Shown piece by piece: positions 1 to 7,912 of a stretch of DNA of 8,938 nucleotides (its first letter is position 1; the number at the start of each line of letters is the position of its first letter). Origin of the DNA: Tannerellaceae bacterium (GTDB taxonomy: Bacteria; Bacteroidota; Bacteroidia; Bacteroidales; Tannerellaceae); contig JAJBTP010000433.1 of assembly GCA_020860805.1 (NCBI GenBank), forward strand, positions 1 to 8,938, written 5' to 3'. A program made the translations under genes and the position numbers. The notes under the pieces were generated by a model. That model saw only the letters and a program-made list of their open reading frames with translations, was not told where the DNA came from and searched no databases.

Positions 1-2
1 TT

Positions 3-560
3 TTTACACTACTTGTTTTGACCGGATTGACCGTGGGAGCTAAAGCTCAGGATGATGCTAAATTATGGATTGGTGGAACTTTTAACGTTAGCACTTTTAA
101 ATATAAAGGTGAGGATAATTCGACAAAGAATTTTGAAATCGCACCAGAAATTGGAGTGAACCTTTCTGACTCATGGGGATTAGGCCTTGCAATTGGTTAT
201 GCACACGTAGATGGATATGTAAGCATGTTTGACGAAGTTGGGGCATTCCATGGTAATGCATTCTCTATTGCTCCATTTGCTCGTTATACTTATTTCAAAA
301 GAGATCTTGCAAGCTTATTTGTAGATGGTGGTATTAAATATACAACCATGCATGCATTAGGAGATGATAATAATCTCAATTCATTCGAAATTGGAATTAG
401 ACCAGGTTTGGCATTTAATGTTGCACCTAATATTCAATTATTGACTAAAATTGGATTTTTAGGATATGAACATGCCAAATATGATGAAGTTAAAGCTGAC
501 GGTTTTGGTCTGAACTTTGACTTATCTCAAATTCAATTAGGAGTTAACTTCCTATTCTAA
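3..560 (+). CDS. small outer-membrane beta-barrel protein, 5' end outside window
   Basis: The reading frame is open from the left edge, so the true start lies upstream. The visible part, 185 residues, begins inside a signal peptide: a hydrophobic stretch (FTLLVLTGLTVG) followed by AKAQ, a likely signal peptidase I site, then DDAKLW. The mature part of about 170 residues alternates hydrophobic and polar residues in roughly eight strands (for example NFEIAPEIGVNLS, SIAPFARYTYF, SFEIGIRPGLAFNV, IQLGVNFLF). It ends in a C-terminal Phe, the usual signature of an outer-membrane barrel. This fits the small OmpA/OmpW-like 'outer membrane beta-barrel' families common in Bacteroidetes; the exact function is unknown. 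The gene looks AT-richer than the neighbouring locus and faces it tail to tail, so it is probably unrelated housekeeping or surface-protein DNA. A TTG at 18 is not a convincing start because it falls inside the signal peptide. Confidence 0.85.
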   Translation, partial: FTLLVLTGLTVGAKAQDDAKLWIGGTFNVSTFKYKGEDNSTKNFEIAPEIGVNLSDSWGLGLAIGYAHVDGYVSMFDEVGAFHGNAFSIAPFARYTYFKRDLASLFVDGGIKYTTMHALGDDNNLNSFEIGIRPGLAFNVAPNIQLLTKIGFLGYEHAKYDEVKADGFGLNFDLSQIQLGVNFLF

Positions 561-623
561 TTATTTACCAGAAAATTTACTTAGAAAATATTTACTAAGC
601 TTCTATTTATAAAGTACAATAGA

Positions 624-660
624 AAAGGCTGTCTGTAAACTACAGGCAGCCTTTCTTGTT
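624..660. terminator. bidirectional intrinsic terminator between convergent genes
   Basis: A 14-bp stem (624-637 paired with 641-654, arms AAAGGCTGTCTGTA and TACAGGCAGCCTTT, one T-G apposition) closes a 3-nt loop. It is flanked by T-rich sequence on the + side (CTTGTTGTATTTT) and, read on the minus strand, by TCTATTGTACTTT. It lies 64 bp after the barrel gene stop and 33 bp after the sulfatase stop, so it can end both transcripts. Confidence 0.85.
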
Positions 661-686
661 GTATTTTAGAGCAAAGGTATTATTTT

Positions 687-2231
687 TCAGGGTTCGTAGA
701 CATTATACTGAATACGTAATCTTTTTACCTCTTTATGTAATTCTGCCTGTATCTCTTTATAAGCCGGGTGGTTGTATAGATTATTCATTTCGGAGGCATC
801 TTTTTCCATATCATATAATTCCCACCAGTCTATATCATCATAGAAATGCATTAACTTGTAACGGTCTGTACGTACACCGTAGTGTTTTTTTACAGCGTGT
901 TCACCCGGGTATTCATAAAAATGGTAATAAAGAGAGGAACGCCATGCGGATGGTTTTTGTCCTTTTAAAAGGGGAAGGAAGGATTCACCCTGTATATCTT
1001 CCGGGATAGATACACCCGCCAATTCCAGAAAAGTAGGCGCATAATCTATATTTTGTACCAGTTCGGAAATCTCCCCTTTTTTCCCTCCCGGCATACGAAT
1101 CAATAAAGGAGTACGGAAAGATTCTTCGTACATAAACCGTTTATCGAACCAGCCGTGTTCACCCATATAGAAACCCTGGTCGGACGTATAGACTATGATA
1201 GTGTTTTCTAACAATCCGCTTTCTTCCAAATAATCCAGTACTCTTCCGATGTTCCGGTCAACGGAATGAATAACACTCAGGTAATCGTGCATATACCGTT
1301 GGTATTTCCATTCGGCTAATTCCTTTCCGGAAAGATTTCTTTCCTTAAAATCCCTGATAATAGGGTTATAATAACTGTCCCATTTTTCTTTTTGTGCAGG
1401 TGTCATCCGGTTGTAAAGTGAGCGTCCGAATGATTCCAACCCCGTAGAGGTATGTATTTCATTTTCTTTATCAGCCATTTTGAGATCATATATTAAATCC
1501 ATATCGTTCATGATACTCATTTCCTGCTGTGCGGCTGCAGGACGGCCCTCGTATGTATCGTAAAAATTGCCGGGCAGGGGATAGGTAATAGCGTCAAATA
1601 TACCTAAATCACAGGTATCAGGCATCCAGGTACGATGGGGGGCTTTATGATGTAATAACAAGCAGAAAGGCTGTTCCTGGTTCCGTCCGTTTTCCAGCCA
1701 TTTGAGGGCCAGATCGGTTGTAATGTTAGTTACATATCCCTCTATCTGTTTTCTCTCTCCGTTATCAATAAAGAACGGATTATAATAATCACCCTGTCCG
1801 GGTAATACATTCCAGTAATCAAAGCCGGTAGGGTCGGATGTCAGGTGCCATTTACCTATTACGGCTGTCTGGTATCCGGCCGCTTTTAATAGTTTTGGAT
1901 AGGTTTGCTGGTCGCCATCAAATGTATGCCGGTTATCAATGAATCCATTTTTATGGCTGTGCTTACCGGTAAGCATACAGGCCCGGCTGGGACCACTGAT
2001 GGAGTTTGCCACAAAACTATTTGTGAAAATCGCCCCTTCTTTACCTATCCGGTCAATGTTTGGAGTTTGGATATAGCGCTGGTCATACGCACTGATGGTC
2101 TGGTACGAATGATCATCACTCATAATATAAAGAATATTCATCTTTTTGTCAGTTTCTCCGGCTGTCTGTCCATAGGCAGAAGCAAAAGGTAGGAGCGGTA
2201 ATAGATATACCCATTGTGTTTTCATGTTCAT
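687..2231 (-). CDS. serine-type sulfatase, N-acetylglucosamine-6-sulfatase-like (S1 family)
   Basis: This 514-residue protein of the alkaline phosphatase-like sulfatase fold should hydrolyse sulfate esters on a glycan in the periplasm or at the cell surface. Residues 1-21 form a type I signal peptide ending near AYGQ. The formylglycine signature is S79-x-P81-x-R83 followed by ACMLTGK, so it is the Ser-type that needs an anaerobic sulfatase-maturing radical-SAM enzyme, not encoded here. Metal and active-site candidates visible are D39 and D40 (MSDDH), K127 and H129 (GKWHL), H199 (HHKAPHR) and D351-Q352 (TSDQGFYMGEHGW). The segments SDPTGFDYW, PGQGDYYNP and HHKAPHRTWMPD resemble GlcNAc-6-O-sulfatases (SulfAtlas S1_11-like), which is recalled family knowledge and not a search. 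The reading frame is intact. It follows the SusD gene by 134 bp and is presumably the enzyme of this locus. M3 is an alternative start. Other sulfatase subfamilies remain possible. Confidence 0.93.
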   Translation of the reverse strand: MNMKTQWVYLLPLLPFASAYGQTAGETDKKMNILYIMSDDHSYQTISAYDQRYIQTPNIDRIGKEGAIFTNSFVANSISGPSRACMLTGKHSHKNGFIDNRHTFDGDQQTYPKLLKAAGYQTAVIGKWHLTSDPTGFDYWNVLPGQGDYYNPFFIDNGERKQIEGYVTNITTDLALKWLENGRNQEQPFCLLLHHKAPHRTWMPDTCDLGIFDAITYPLPGNFYDTYEGRPAAAQQEMSIMNDMDLIYDLKMADKENEIHTSTGLESFGRSLYNRMTPAQKEKWDSYYNPIIRDFKERNLSGKELAEWKYQRYMHDYLSVIHSVDRNIGRVLDYLEESGLLENTIIVYTSDQGFYMGEHGWFDKRFMYEESFRTPLLIRMPGGKKGEISELVQNIDYAPTFLELAGVSIPEDIQGESFLPLLKGQKPSAWRSSLYYHFYEYPGEHAVKKHYGVRTDRYKLMHFYDDIDWWELYDMEKDASEMNNLYNHPAYKEIQAELHKEVKRLRIQYNVYEP

Positions 2232-2273
2232 TTATATTTTGTTTTAAATAATATATCTCTACTCATTTACTTT

Positions 2274-2351
2274 AGGTTTGTAAGTATAGGTAGTGAGAAG
2301 AATTGGAGTGTTGACAGCAGAATTTATCCGAATACCCAAAATTACAAACCT
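2274..2351. repeat. 10-bp inverted repeat in susD-sulfatase gap
   Basis: AGGTTTGTAA at 2274-2283 is the exact reverse complement of TTACAAACCT at 2342-2351, with 58 nt between. Neither arm is followed by a T-tract in the transcribed (minus) direction, so it is not a standard terminator. It could shape the mRNA between susD and the sulfatase or be a chance match. Confidence 0.3.
2337..2344 (-). promoter_or_regulatory. possible internal promoter -7 element for the sulfatase gene
   Basis: Read on the minus strand, 2344-2337 is TAATTTTG, a full match to the Bacteroides primary-sigma -7 consensus TAnnTTTG, about 105 nt before the sulfatase start. No good TTTG -33 element is found at a spacing of 19-21, so support is weak. 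The match may be chance in AT-rich DNA. Confidence 0.22.
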
Positions 2352-2365
2352 GAAAGTATTCCTCA

Positions 2366-4216
2366 TTACCAGTTAGGATTTTGTTCCCATTTCCCTCCTG
2401 TCAGGGCTATCTGATCCTGTGTGATAGGATACAGGTAATCCCGTATGGGATTAAATCCAAGTCCTTGTGGACAAAGGTTTTTATAAGGGTCAAGGTAGCG
2501 TAAAGGGTCTCCCGGTTGTCCACTCAGATAGATATTATTACCGCTTGCCTGATCATAAATCAGATTTCCATCATAATAGCCTCCCGGTACATTGGCTTCA
2601 ACCATATCACTGCCTATAAAGAGGGGGCCTAACGGACGTTTTCCGGCAAGTAGTTCATCAGCCATAGCCCAACGGAAAATATCATCCATTCGCATACCTT
2701 CTACAGCCAGTTCTATCCGGCGTTCCCGGCGTACTACCTGTATGGTGGCCTCCAGTTGACTCAATGGATAGGAAGAGTCAGTATTATATTCCCGTGAGAA
2801 ATCAATACGTGGCATATCTACCCGGTAACGTAAGGGTTGCAATATCGTTGCAATTTCGGCCTGTGCGCCTGCTCCGTTGAGTTCAGCTAATGCTTCGGCA
2901 TAGTTTAGTAAAACTTCCGCATACCGGAATTGAATTGCCGGTGCCTGACTTTTATAGTCTTCAGTGACCGTTTCATCCATACAATCTATTTCTACAAACT
3001 TAAGCATAGAGTAGCCACTGGGATTGGTCCATGAAACTGCTGGTGTTACACTGGTGATGAGTGGACAGAAAGGAGGCATATAGATGTTTGAAGATGTAAG
3101 AGGCCGCAGGCGTGCTCCCGGTTGGGCTACTGTTTGGGGTAGCCGTGGGTCACGGAGCTCCGGGTCGAGTTCCCGTCCGTAAGTTTTTTGTGCTTCTGCT
3201 CTTTCCTGTCCGGTAAATATTTTTCCGTCCCGTGTCAGGTAATCATCCACCAATGAAAGGGTTAACCCTACATTTCCTCCTCCCTGGTTGAGATACCAGG
3301 TAATACTATGTCCCACAGATGGAGTTGCCGTAATATCATATTTCTTCCAGAATAATATTTCCTTATTGTTGGATAAATCATACGTGATAAATAAACGTTG
3401 ATAATCTTCTAAAGGTTTCCCTGTACTATATATACTCCAGCGTCCGTCTGTGATAATCTCTTTTGCTGCATCCCGTGCCTGTATCAGATAGTCGTTGATT
3501 TTATCATCTGTTATTCCGGCAGTAAAGAAAGGGGTATTTTTTTGTTTATGATACTTTTGCCAGGTTCCTTCATACAAGGCTACGCGTGATTTAAATGCAC
3601 GGGCCACATCTTTATGGAGCCGCATGGTAACTGTATTATCTCTTATATACAATAAACGGATAGCTTCATCCAAATCTGCTAGGATTTTGTCAGCAATTAC
3701 CGTACGTGAATCCCGGGGTAACTTCATCCTTTCCGCATCCGGAGGTAGTACTTCTTCTATCCAGGTAACACCACCCCATTTCTTTAACATGGAAAAGTAA
3801 TACCATGCACGGAAGAAATGGGCTTCTCCTGTATAGTGGTCAATATCAGCCTGAGTACCTACACAGTTTTCAATATTTTCAAACAAATAGTTGATACCGC
3901 GTATTTTCTCATACTCTTTTATTTCATCTATCCCACTAACGGAGCGGGTTCCGTTAATTAGTGCCGGAGGAACCGACACCACCATATTATCACTATATTT
4001 ATCCAGAAAGGCAATGCCATCTGCATCCATTCCTCCGGGTTGTGTGAGGAATGTTTCTTCATAAAACTGATTGACATATTTTTCTAATTCCGGTACGGAA
4101 CTGAGTGGATTAGCTGTGGTCAATTCGCCTTCCGGATTCAAATCCAGCGTCTGGCATCCATTAAGCAAAGCAACGCTTATTACCAGTAAAATATATTTGT
4201 ATGTTAATGTTTTCAT
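2366..4216 (-). CDS. SusD/RagB-family glycan-binding lipoprotein
   Basis: This intact 616-residue protein is the surface-exposed lipoprotein that captures oligosaccharide and caps the SusC barrel. The N-terminus is a lipoprotein signal peptide with lipobox LLNGC (lipidated Cys21), followed by LDLNPEGELTTANPLSS, typical of SusD starts. Family hallmarks are the TPR-like helical region with GEAHFFRAWYYFSMLKKWGGVTW (near residues 130-155), RFAEVLLNYAEALAEL-type text (FRYAEVLLNYAEALAELNG), and the RRERRIELAVEGMRMDDIFRW segment near the C-terminus. The end, YLYPITQDQIALTGGKWEQNPNW, is a typical SusD terminus. The length is on the long side of the usual 500-620. It starts 17 bp after the susC stop, so the two are co-transcribed. 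Its ligand cannot be read from sequence. Unlike the two genes before it in the operon, it shows no lesion, but its partner transporter does. Confidence 0.96.
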   Translation of the reverse strand: MKTLTYKYILLVISVALLNGCQTLDLNPEGELTTANPLSSVPELEKYVNQFYEETFLTQPGGMDADGIAFLDKYSDNMVVSVPPALINGTRSVSGIDEIKEYEKIRGINYLFENIENCVGTQADIDHYTGEAHFFRAWYYFSMLKKWGGVTWIEEVLPPDAERMKLPRDSRTVIADKILADLDEAIRLLYIRDNTVTMRLHKDVARAFKSRVALYEGTWQKYHKQKNTPFFTAGITDDKINDYLIQARDAAKEIITDGRWSIYSTGKPLEDYQRLFITYDLSNNKEILFWKKYDITATPSVGHSITWYLNQGGGNVGLTLSLVDDYLTRDGKIFTGQERAEAQKTYGRELDPELRDPRLPQTVAQPGARLRPLTSSNIYMPPFCPLITSVTPAVSWTNPSGYSMLKFVEIDCMDETVTEDYKSQAPAIQFRYAEVLLNYAEALAELNGAGAQAEIATILQPLRYRVDMPRIDFSREYNTDSSYPLSQLEATIQVVRRERRIELAVEGMRMDDIFRWAMADELLAGKRPLGPLFIGSDMVEANVPGGYYDGNLIYDQASGNNIYLSGQPGDPLRYLDPYKNLCPQGLGFNPIRDYLYPITQDQIALTGGKWEQNPNW

Positions 4217-4233
4217 AATGTATAGTGAATTAT

Positions 4234-7200
4234 TTAAAATGAAACATTTAATCCAAAGGAGTAGATTTGTGTTAACGGGTAATTCTTACCGCCTTCTAAA
4301 GCCACAAAAGCTGTTTCCGGATCAAACATTTTAGCCAGTTTGGTAAATGTCAGCAGATTTTCACCGGAGAAGTAAATATTGACCCGTTGTAGTCCAATAG
4401 GTTTTATCCAGTTGGGATGTAAGTCATAACTGACAGTAAGGTTCTTCAGCCGGATGTAAGCGGCATTCTGTAAATAGCGGTCTGTGGTTTGCATGGTCTT
4501 AGCCCGTAAGTCTGCAAAGCCTCCGACTGTAGCAATGTATGGATTGGGATAATAAGCTCCCGGATTATCTTCACGCCAGTAATCCAGATGTTCTTCTAAT
4601 ACTACCACTTGTGCTTTTGCTCCGGCTCCGTAAAACAGAACAGAAGTACCCGGGTCATAATCCCGTTTGCCTACGCCTTGCCATAACATAGATACTGTTA
4701 ACCGTTTCCAGGTGATAGCCCCATTGATTGAATATTGATAACGGGGTGTTTTATTACCGATAATTTCCATATCGCCCATATCTCCGACTGTATTGCTTCC
4801 GTTATTTATTTTTCCGTCGTTGTTAAGGTCTTTATACTTAACATCTCCCGGTTTCCAGGCTTGTCCGGTCAGGAAACTTAAATCCAGTTTATTGTATTCA
4901 TCGGCTTCTGCCTGGGTTTGAATAAGTCCATCTGCCCGGTATCCCCATATTTCGCCTACTTTTTTACCCGGATACCATACATCTTCATCTGAGGGATTGT
5001 ATTTATTAGGGTTTTCGTATTCCAATACAGTGGCTGTATAATCGGATACCATACCGGTTACAGAGTAGGAAATATCACTGTTAATGCGTCCCCGGTAAGT
5101 CAAACTTAATTCCCATCCCCGGTTACGCATACTGGCATTGTTGGCTTTTGGGGCATCTGTTCCATACATAACAGCCAGTTTGGCTGTTGGACCTAACATA
5201 TCCCGCGTGGTACGCTGATAAATATCAAAACTACCGGTTAATTGATTGTTGAATAGTCCGAAGTCGAGTCCTATATCCGCACTTTCAATTTTCTCCCAGG
5301 TAGTATTCGGATTAAAGGCTCCCGGTGATTTGATATACATATCCCGGCCGTTTTCAAAAAACCAGCTACCCTGTGTTTCTGTACTCATGGTTTCAGCAAA
5401 CGTATAGTAAGCTGCCCCTGCCTGATTTCCTAAGAAACCGTATGAACCTCTAACCTTTAACGTAGTTAGCTAATCACTTGTTTTTTCCATAAACTTTTCA
5501 CGAGTGATATTGTACCCGACAGATACGGAAGGGAAGAATCCCCAGCGGGAATCTTTGGCAAAGCGGGAAGACCCATCGTACCGGGCATTGGCTTCAAATA
5601 GGTATTTTCCTTCATAATCATAGTTGATACGTCCGAAGAATCCCCGGGTTGCCCATTTATACCGTTTTTCTCCGGTTGTTTTAGTGCCGGACGCTGTATT
5701 TATTCCGGGATTGGAGAAACTTAATAAGTCTGCAGCTTTACTCCATAAAGAGGAGAAAGTATAGGATTCTTCCTGACCTCCTGCCATTACTTTGAAGTTA
5801 TGGCTATGGTTGAATGTATGTTCGTAAGTTGTATATACATTGAAAGATGAATAATAAGACTGTTCAGTGTTCCGGTAAAAACTACCATTGATAGGTACAG
5901 CTAACTCTGAACGGGCTTCGTAACGGGTCGTTTCATCCATTCCATAAATTAGTGCAGGTAGTCCGGTCTGTTCGTTTTTGTCGGCCTGTAGTTTATAATT
6001 ATAGTCAATATTGATTCTCCAGTTTTTAATCGGTTCCAGTTCCAGACCTGCTAAAATACTCAGGTTATTTTTTGCCAGTCATTTTTGGAGCCTGATTGTA
6101 AATAAGGAACCTGTGATATTTCCGTGAAATGGCCATTGGTATCGTAAGCTGAAACAGTCGGACGGAAACGTGCAATGTTATGGAAGAACATGTCTTCATC
6201 AATAGCATGATCGCCGAAAGGAGTCGTAGATGTTCCATTCACAAACTTCGTGTTGGTTTTTAGTTTTATCCAACTATTCAGACGCGCATCAATGTTGGCA
6301 TTGAAACTGATTCGTTCATAGTCGATATCAGCATACCGGAGTAATCCGCTTTCGGAATAATATCCACCGGATACATAATACTGGATTTTGTCGTTACCTC
6401 CTGTTCCACTGATGTTATGGTCCTGTTTAAAGGTCAGGTTTTTATAATGGAGATCATAGAAGTTGGTGTTTCCCACACCTAATGGAGAATTCTCGACAGT
6501 AAACCAGTTGGAGTCCTGTTCCGGCCACTCATTCATACCAGCCGGATTTTTACAGTATTGTTCCAGAAGTGCCAGTTTTTCATCAGAGTATTCAATACTG
6601 CCTGTTCCGTTAAACCATCCGGCGTTGAAATATTTGGCAAATTCATAACTGTTCACCCGTTTGGGCATGTTGATGGGGCGTACCATACCAAAATTTCCGT
6701 TATAATTGAATGCCATTTTTCCTTCTTTACCCCGTTTGGTCGTGATTAAAATAACACCGTATGCGGCTCGTGCTCCATAAATAGACGCTGCGGCGGCATC
6801 TTTTAGTACGGAAATACTTTCGATATCATTCGGATTTACATTCTCTAAACTTTGTTCTATCCCATCTACTAATACATACGGAGTATCTGAATCACTCAGA
6901 TTACCCTGGCCACGGATGTTCATACTATAGCTACTCCCCGGTGTTCCGCCGGCCTTTGTTACTCCAATAGTAAGTCCGGGTACTAATCCCTGCAAACTCT
7001 GGGTTACATTAGCTACAGGACGATCCATTAAGTCAGAGCCATCTACAATAGCTACCGAACCCGTCAGGTTTACTTTCTTCTGGGTGTCATAACCTACCAC
7101 TACGACTTCTTCCAGTTTCTGCGTATCTTCTGTCAGCCGTATATGAATGGCCCCCCGGCTGGTGGCCCGTACTTCCTGGGCCAGATATCCGACATACGAA

Positions 7201-7754
7201 ATAACTAACAGCGCATCTTCCGGTATATTTTCCAGATTAAATTCTCCATTATAATCTGTGATGGTTCCATGATTGGGATTGTTTTTTTCAATCACTGTAG
7301 CTCCGATAACCGGTTCTCCGGCAGCATCCAATACAGCTCCTTTAATAGAAATCAGATTTTGTTGAGGGGACTGAATCGTTGTAGAAAGAACTATTTTATT
7401 GTCCATGAGTGAGTATTTCACATTGGTACCGTTAAACAGTTTATCCAGTACTTCAGTGATAGTTTCATTTTCGGCATTGATGGAGACTTTACGGTGAATA
7501 TCTACCTGTTTGTTATTGAAAAAGAAACCCAATTCGGTTTGTGTCTCAATTTCTTTCAGGATAGTTTCGATTGTTTCTCCCTGGACACGAATCGTAACCG
7601 TAGCATTTTGGGCATGGTTGTTAGTTGCATGTAGCAACCCTATCGTGCAGTATATACAAAAGAGTATTAATCTCATAACACGTGGTATTTTCGTTAGAAA
7701 TAAACCAAAGGATTTAGCACCCAATAATAGTTGGTTGATAAAATAATTTCGCAT
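4234..7754 (-). pseudogene. SusC/RagA-type TonB-dependent transporter with STN domain, broken by one frameshift and one amber codon
   Basis: When intact this is the outer-membrane barrel importing glycan bound by SusD, and through its STN domain the signal donor to the FecR upstream. Three pieces are visible: 7754-6060, about 6072-5470, and 5469-4234. Restored length is 1173 residues, normal for the STN-bearing class. Domains: signal region 1-49 (alternative start M27), STN about 52-124, carboxypeptidase-regulatory-like domain about 136-207, TonB box and EEVVVVGYDTQKK near 215-227, plug about 228-341 including SLQGLVPGLTI and VLVDGIE..SISVLKDAAAASIYGARAAYGVILITTKRG, then the barrel ending in FGLNVSF. 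Lesion one is at the coding-strand A6 run (6068-6073): seven A would give DWQK-NNLSILAGLELEP. Lesion two is TAG at 5472-5470, codon 762, in MEKTSD-*-LTTLKVRGSYG, where the family has Trp; TGG to TAG is one base. No product could include both plug and complete barrel without recoding. Sequencing error is possible for the indel. Confidence 0.93.
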
Positions 7755-7761
7755 AATTTTG
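7730..7761 (+). promoter_or_regulatory. candidate Bacteroides-type promoter, antisense to susC start
   Basis: TAATTTTG at 7754-7761 matches the Bacteroides -7 consensus TAnnTTTG at every fixed position. GTTG at 7730-7733 matches three of four bases of the -33 element TTTG with a 20-nt spacer, the usual distance. The element overlaps the susC start codon on the opposite strand and points into the fecR-susC gap. Predicted start is near 7767. Confidence 0.5.
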
Positions 7762-7767
7762 TGTTGA

Positions 7768-7866
7768 CTTAAAGTTGAAAAATAATTTATCTGCGCTTGC
7801 CATTAAACAAGCAAATGGTGGTTGTTTTCGTACGGGAAGATACGCCAATATTTTCCCGTATTTTTT
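7768..7866 (+). ncRNA. candidate cis-antisense small RNA over the susC leader
   Basis: The + strand of the gap between the anti-sigma gene and susC has a near-consensus promoter on the left and an intrinsic terminator on the right, giving an RNA of about 100 nt with no convincing ORF. It contains a small hairpin (GCTTG 7795-7799 with CAAGC 7808-7812) and the terminator hairpin. Being complementary to the susC 5' leader, it would act on that transcript in cis. Antisense RNAs in this position are known in Bacteroides PULs controlled by ECF sigma/anti-sigma pairs (DonS of B. fragilis, where the RNA represses the PUL). Membership in that family is inferred from position and architecture only. Both ends are estimates. 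Confidence 0.5.
7831..7866 (+). terminator. intrinsic terminator on the strand opposite the PUL
   Basis: TACGGGAAGA (7831-7840) pairs with TTTTCCCGTA (7851-7860) in a 10-bp stem with one G-U pair and a 10-nt loop, followed by six T (7861-7866). In the minus-strand transcript the G-U becomes a C-A mismatch and no T-run follows, so the structure is built to stop + strand transcription. No + strand protein gene lies upstream, which implies an RNA gene. Confidence 0.65.
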
Positions 7867-7912
7867 CTGTTTACTTTCTCATGGGCAGTTGTTTTTCAGG
7901 GTTAATAAATTT

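Noticed and set aside
656..1009. Open frame on the + strand opposite the sulfatase 3' end
   Set aside because: It lies antisense to a well-supported sulfatase gene and has no recognisable protein features; a shadow frame.
2289..2370. Imperfect inverted repeat GGTAGTGAG (2289-2297) / CTCATTACC (2362-2370)
   Set aside because: The non-Watson-Crick pair is a mismatch in the transcribed strand, and the arms cross the other inverted repeat; likely chance.
5388..5388. ATG at 5388 as start of a separate 384-residue gene
   Set aside because: The frame is continuous with SusC sequence upstream of it up to and beyond the amber codon; it is an internal Met of the SusC barrel, not a gene start.
7755..7912. 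A housekeeping-type promoter for susC on the minus strand
   Set aside because: No TAnnTTTG is found on the minus strand here; TTTG with TAAATTAT at 22-nt spacing is too poor. Dependence on an ECF sigma promoter fits the neighbouring anti-sigma gene but no motif could be assigned.
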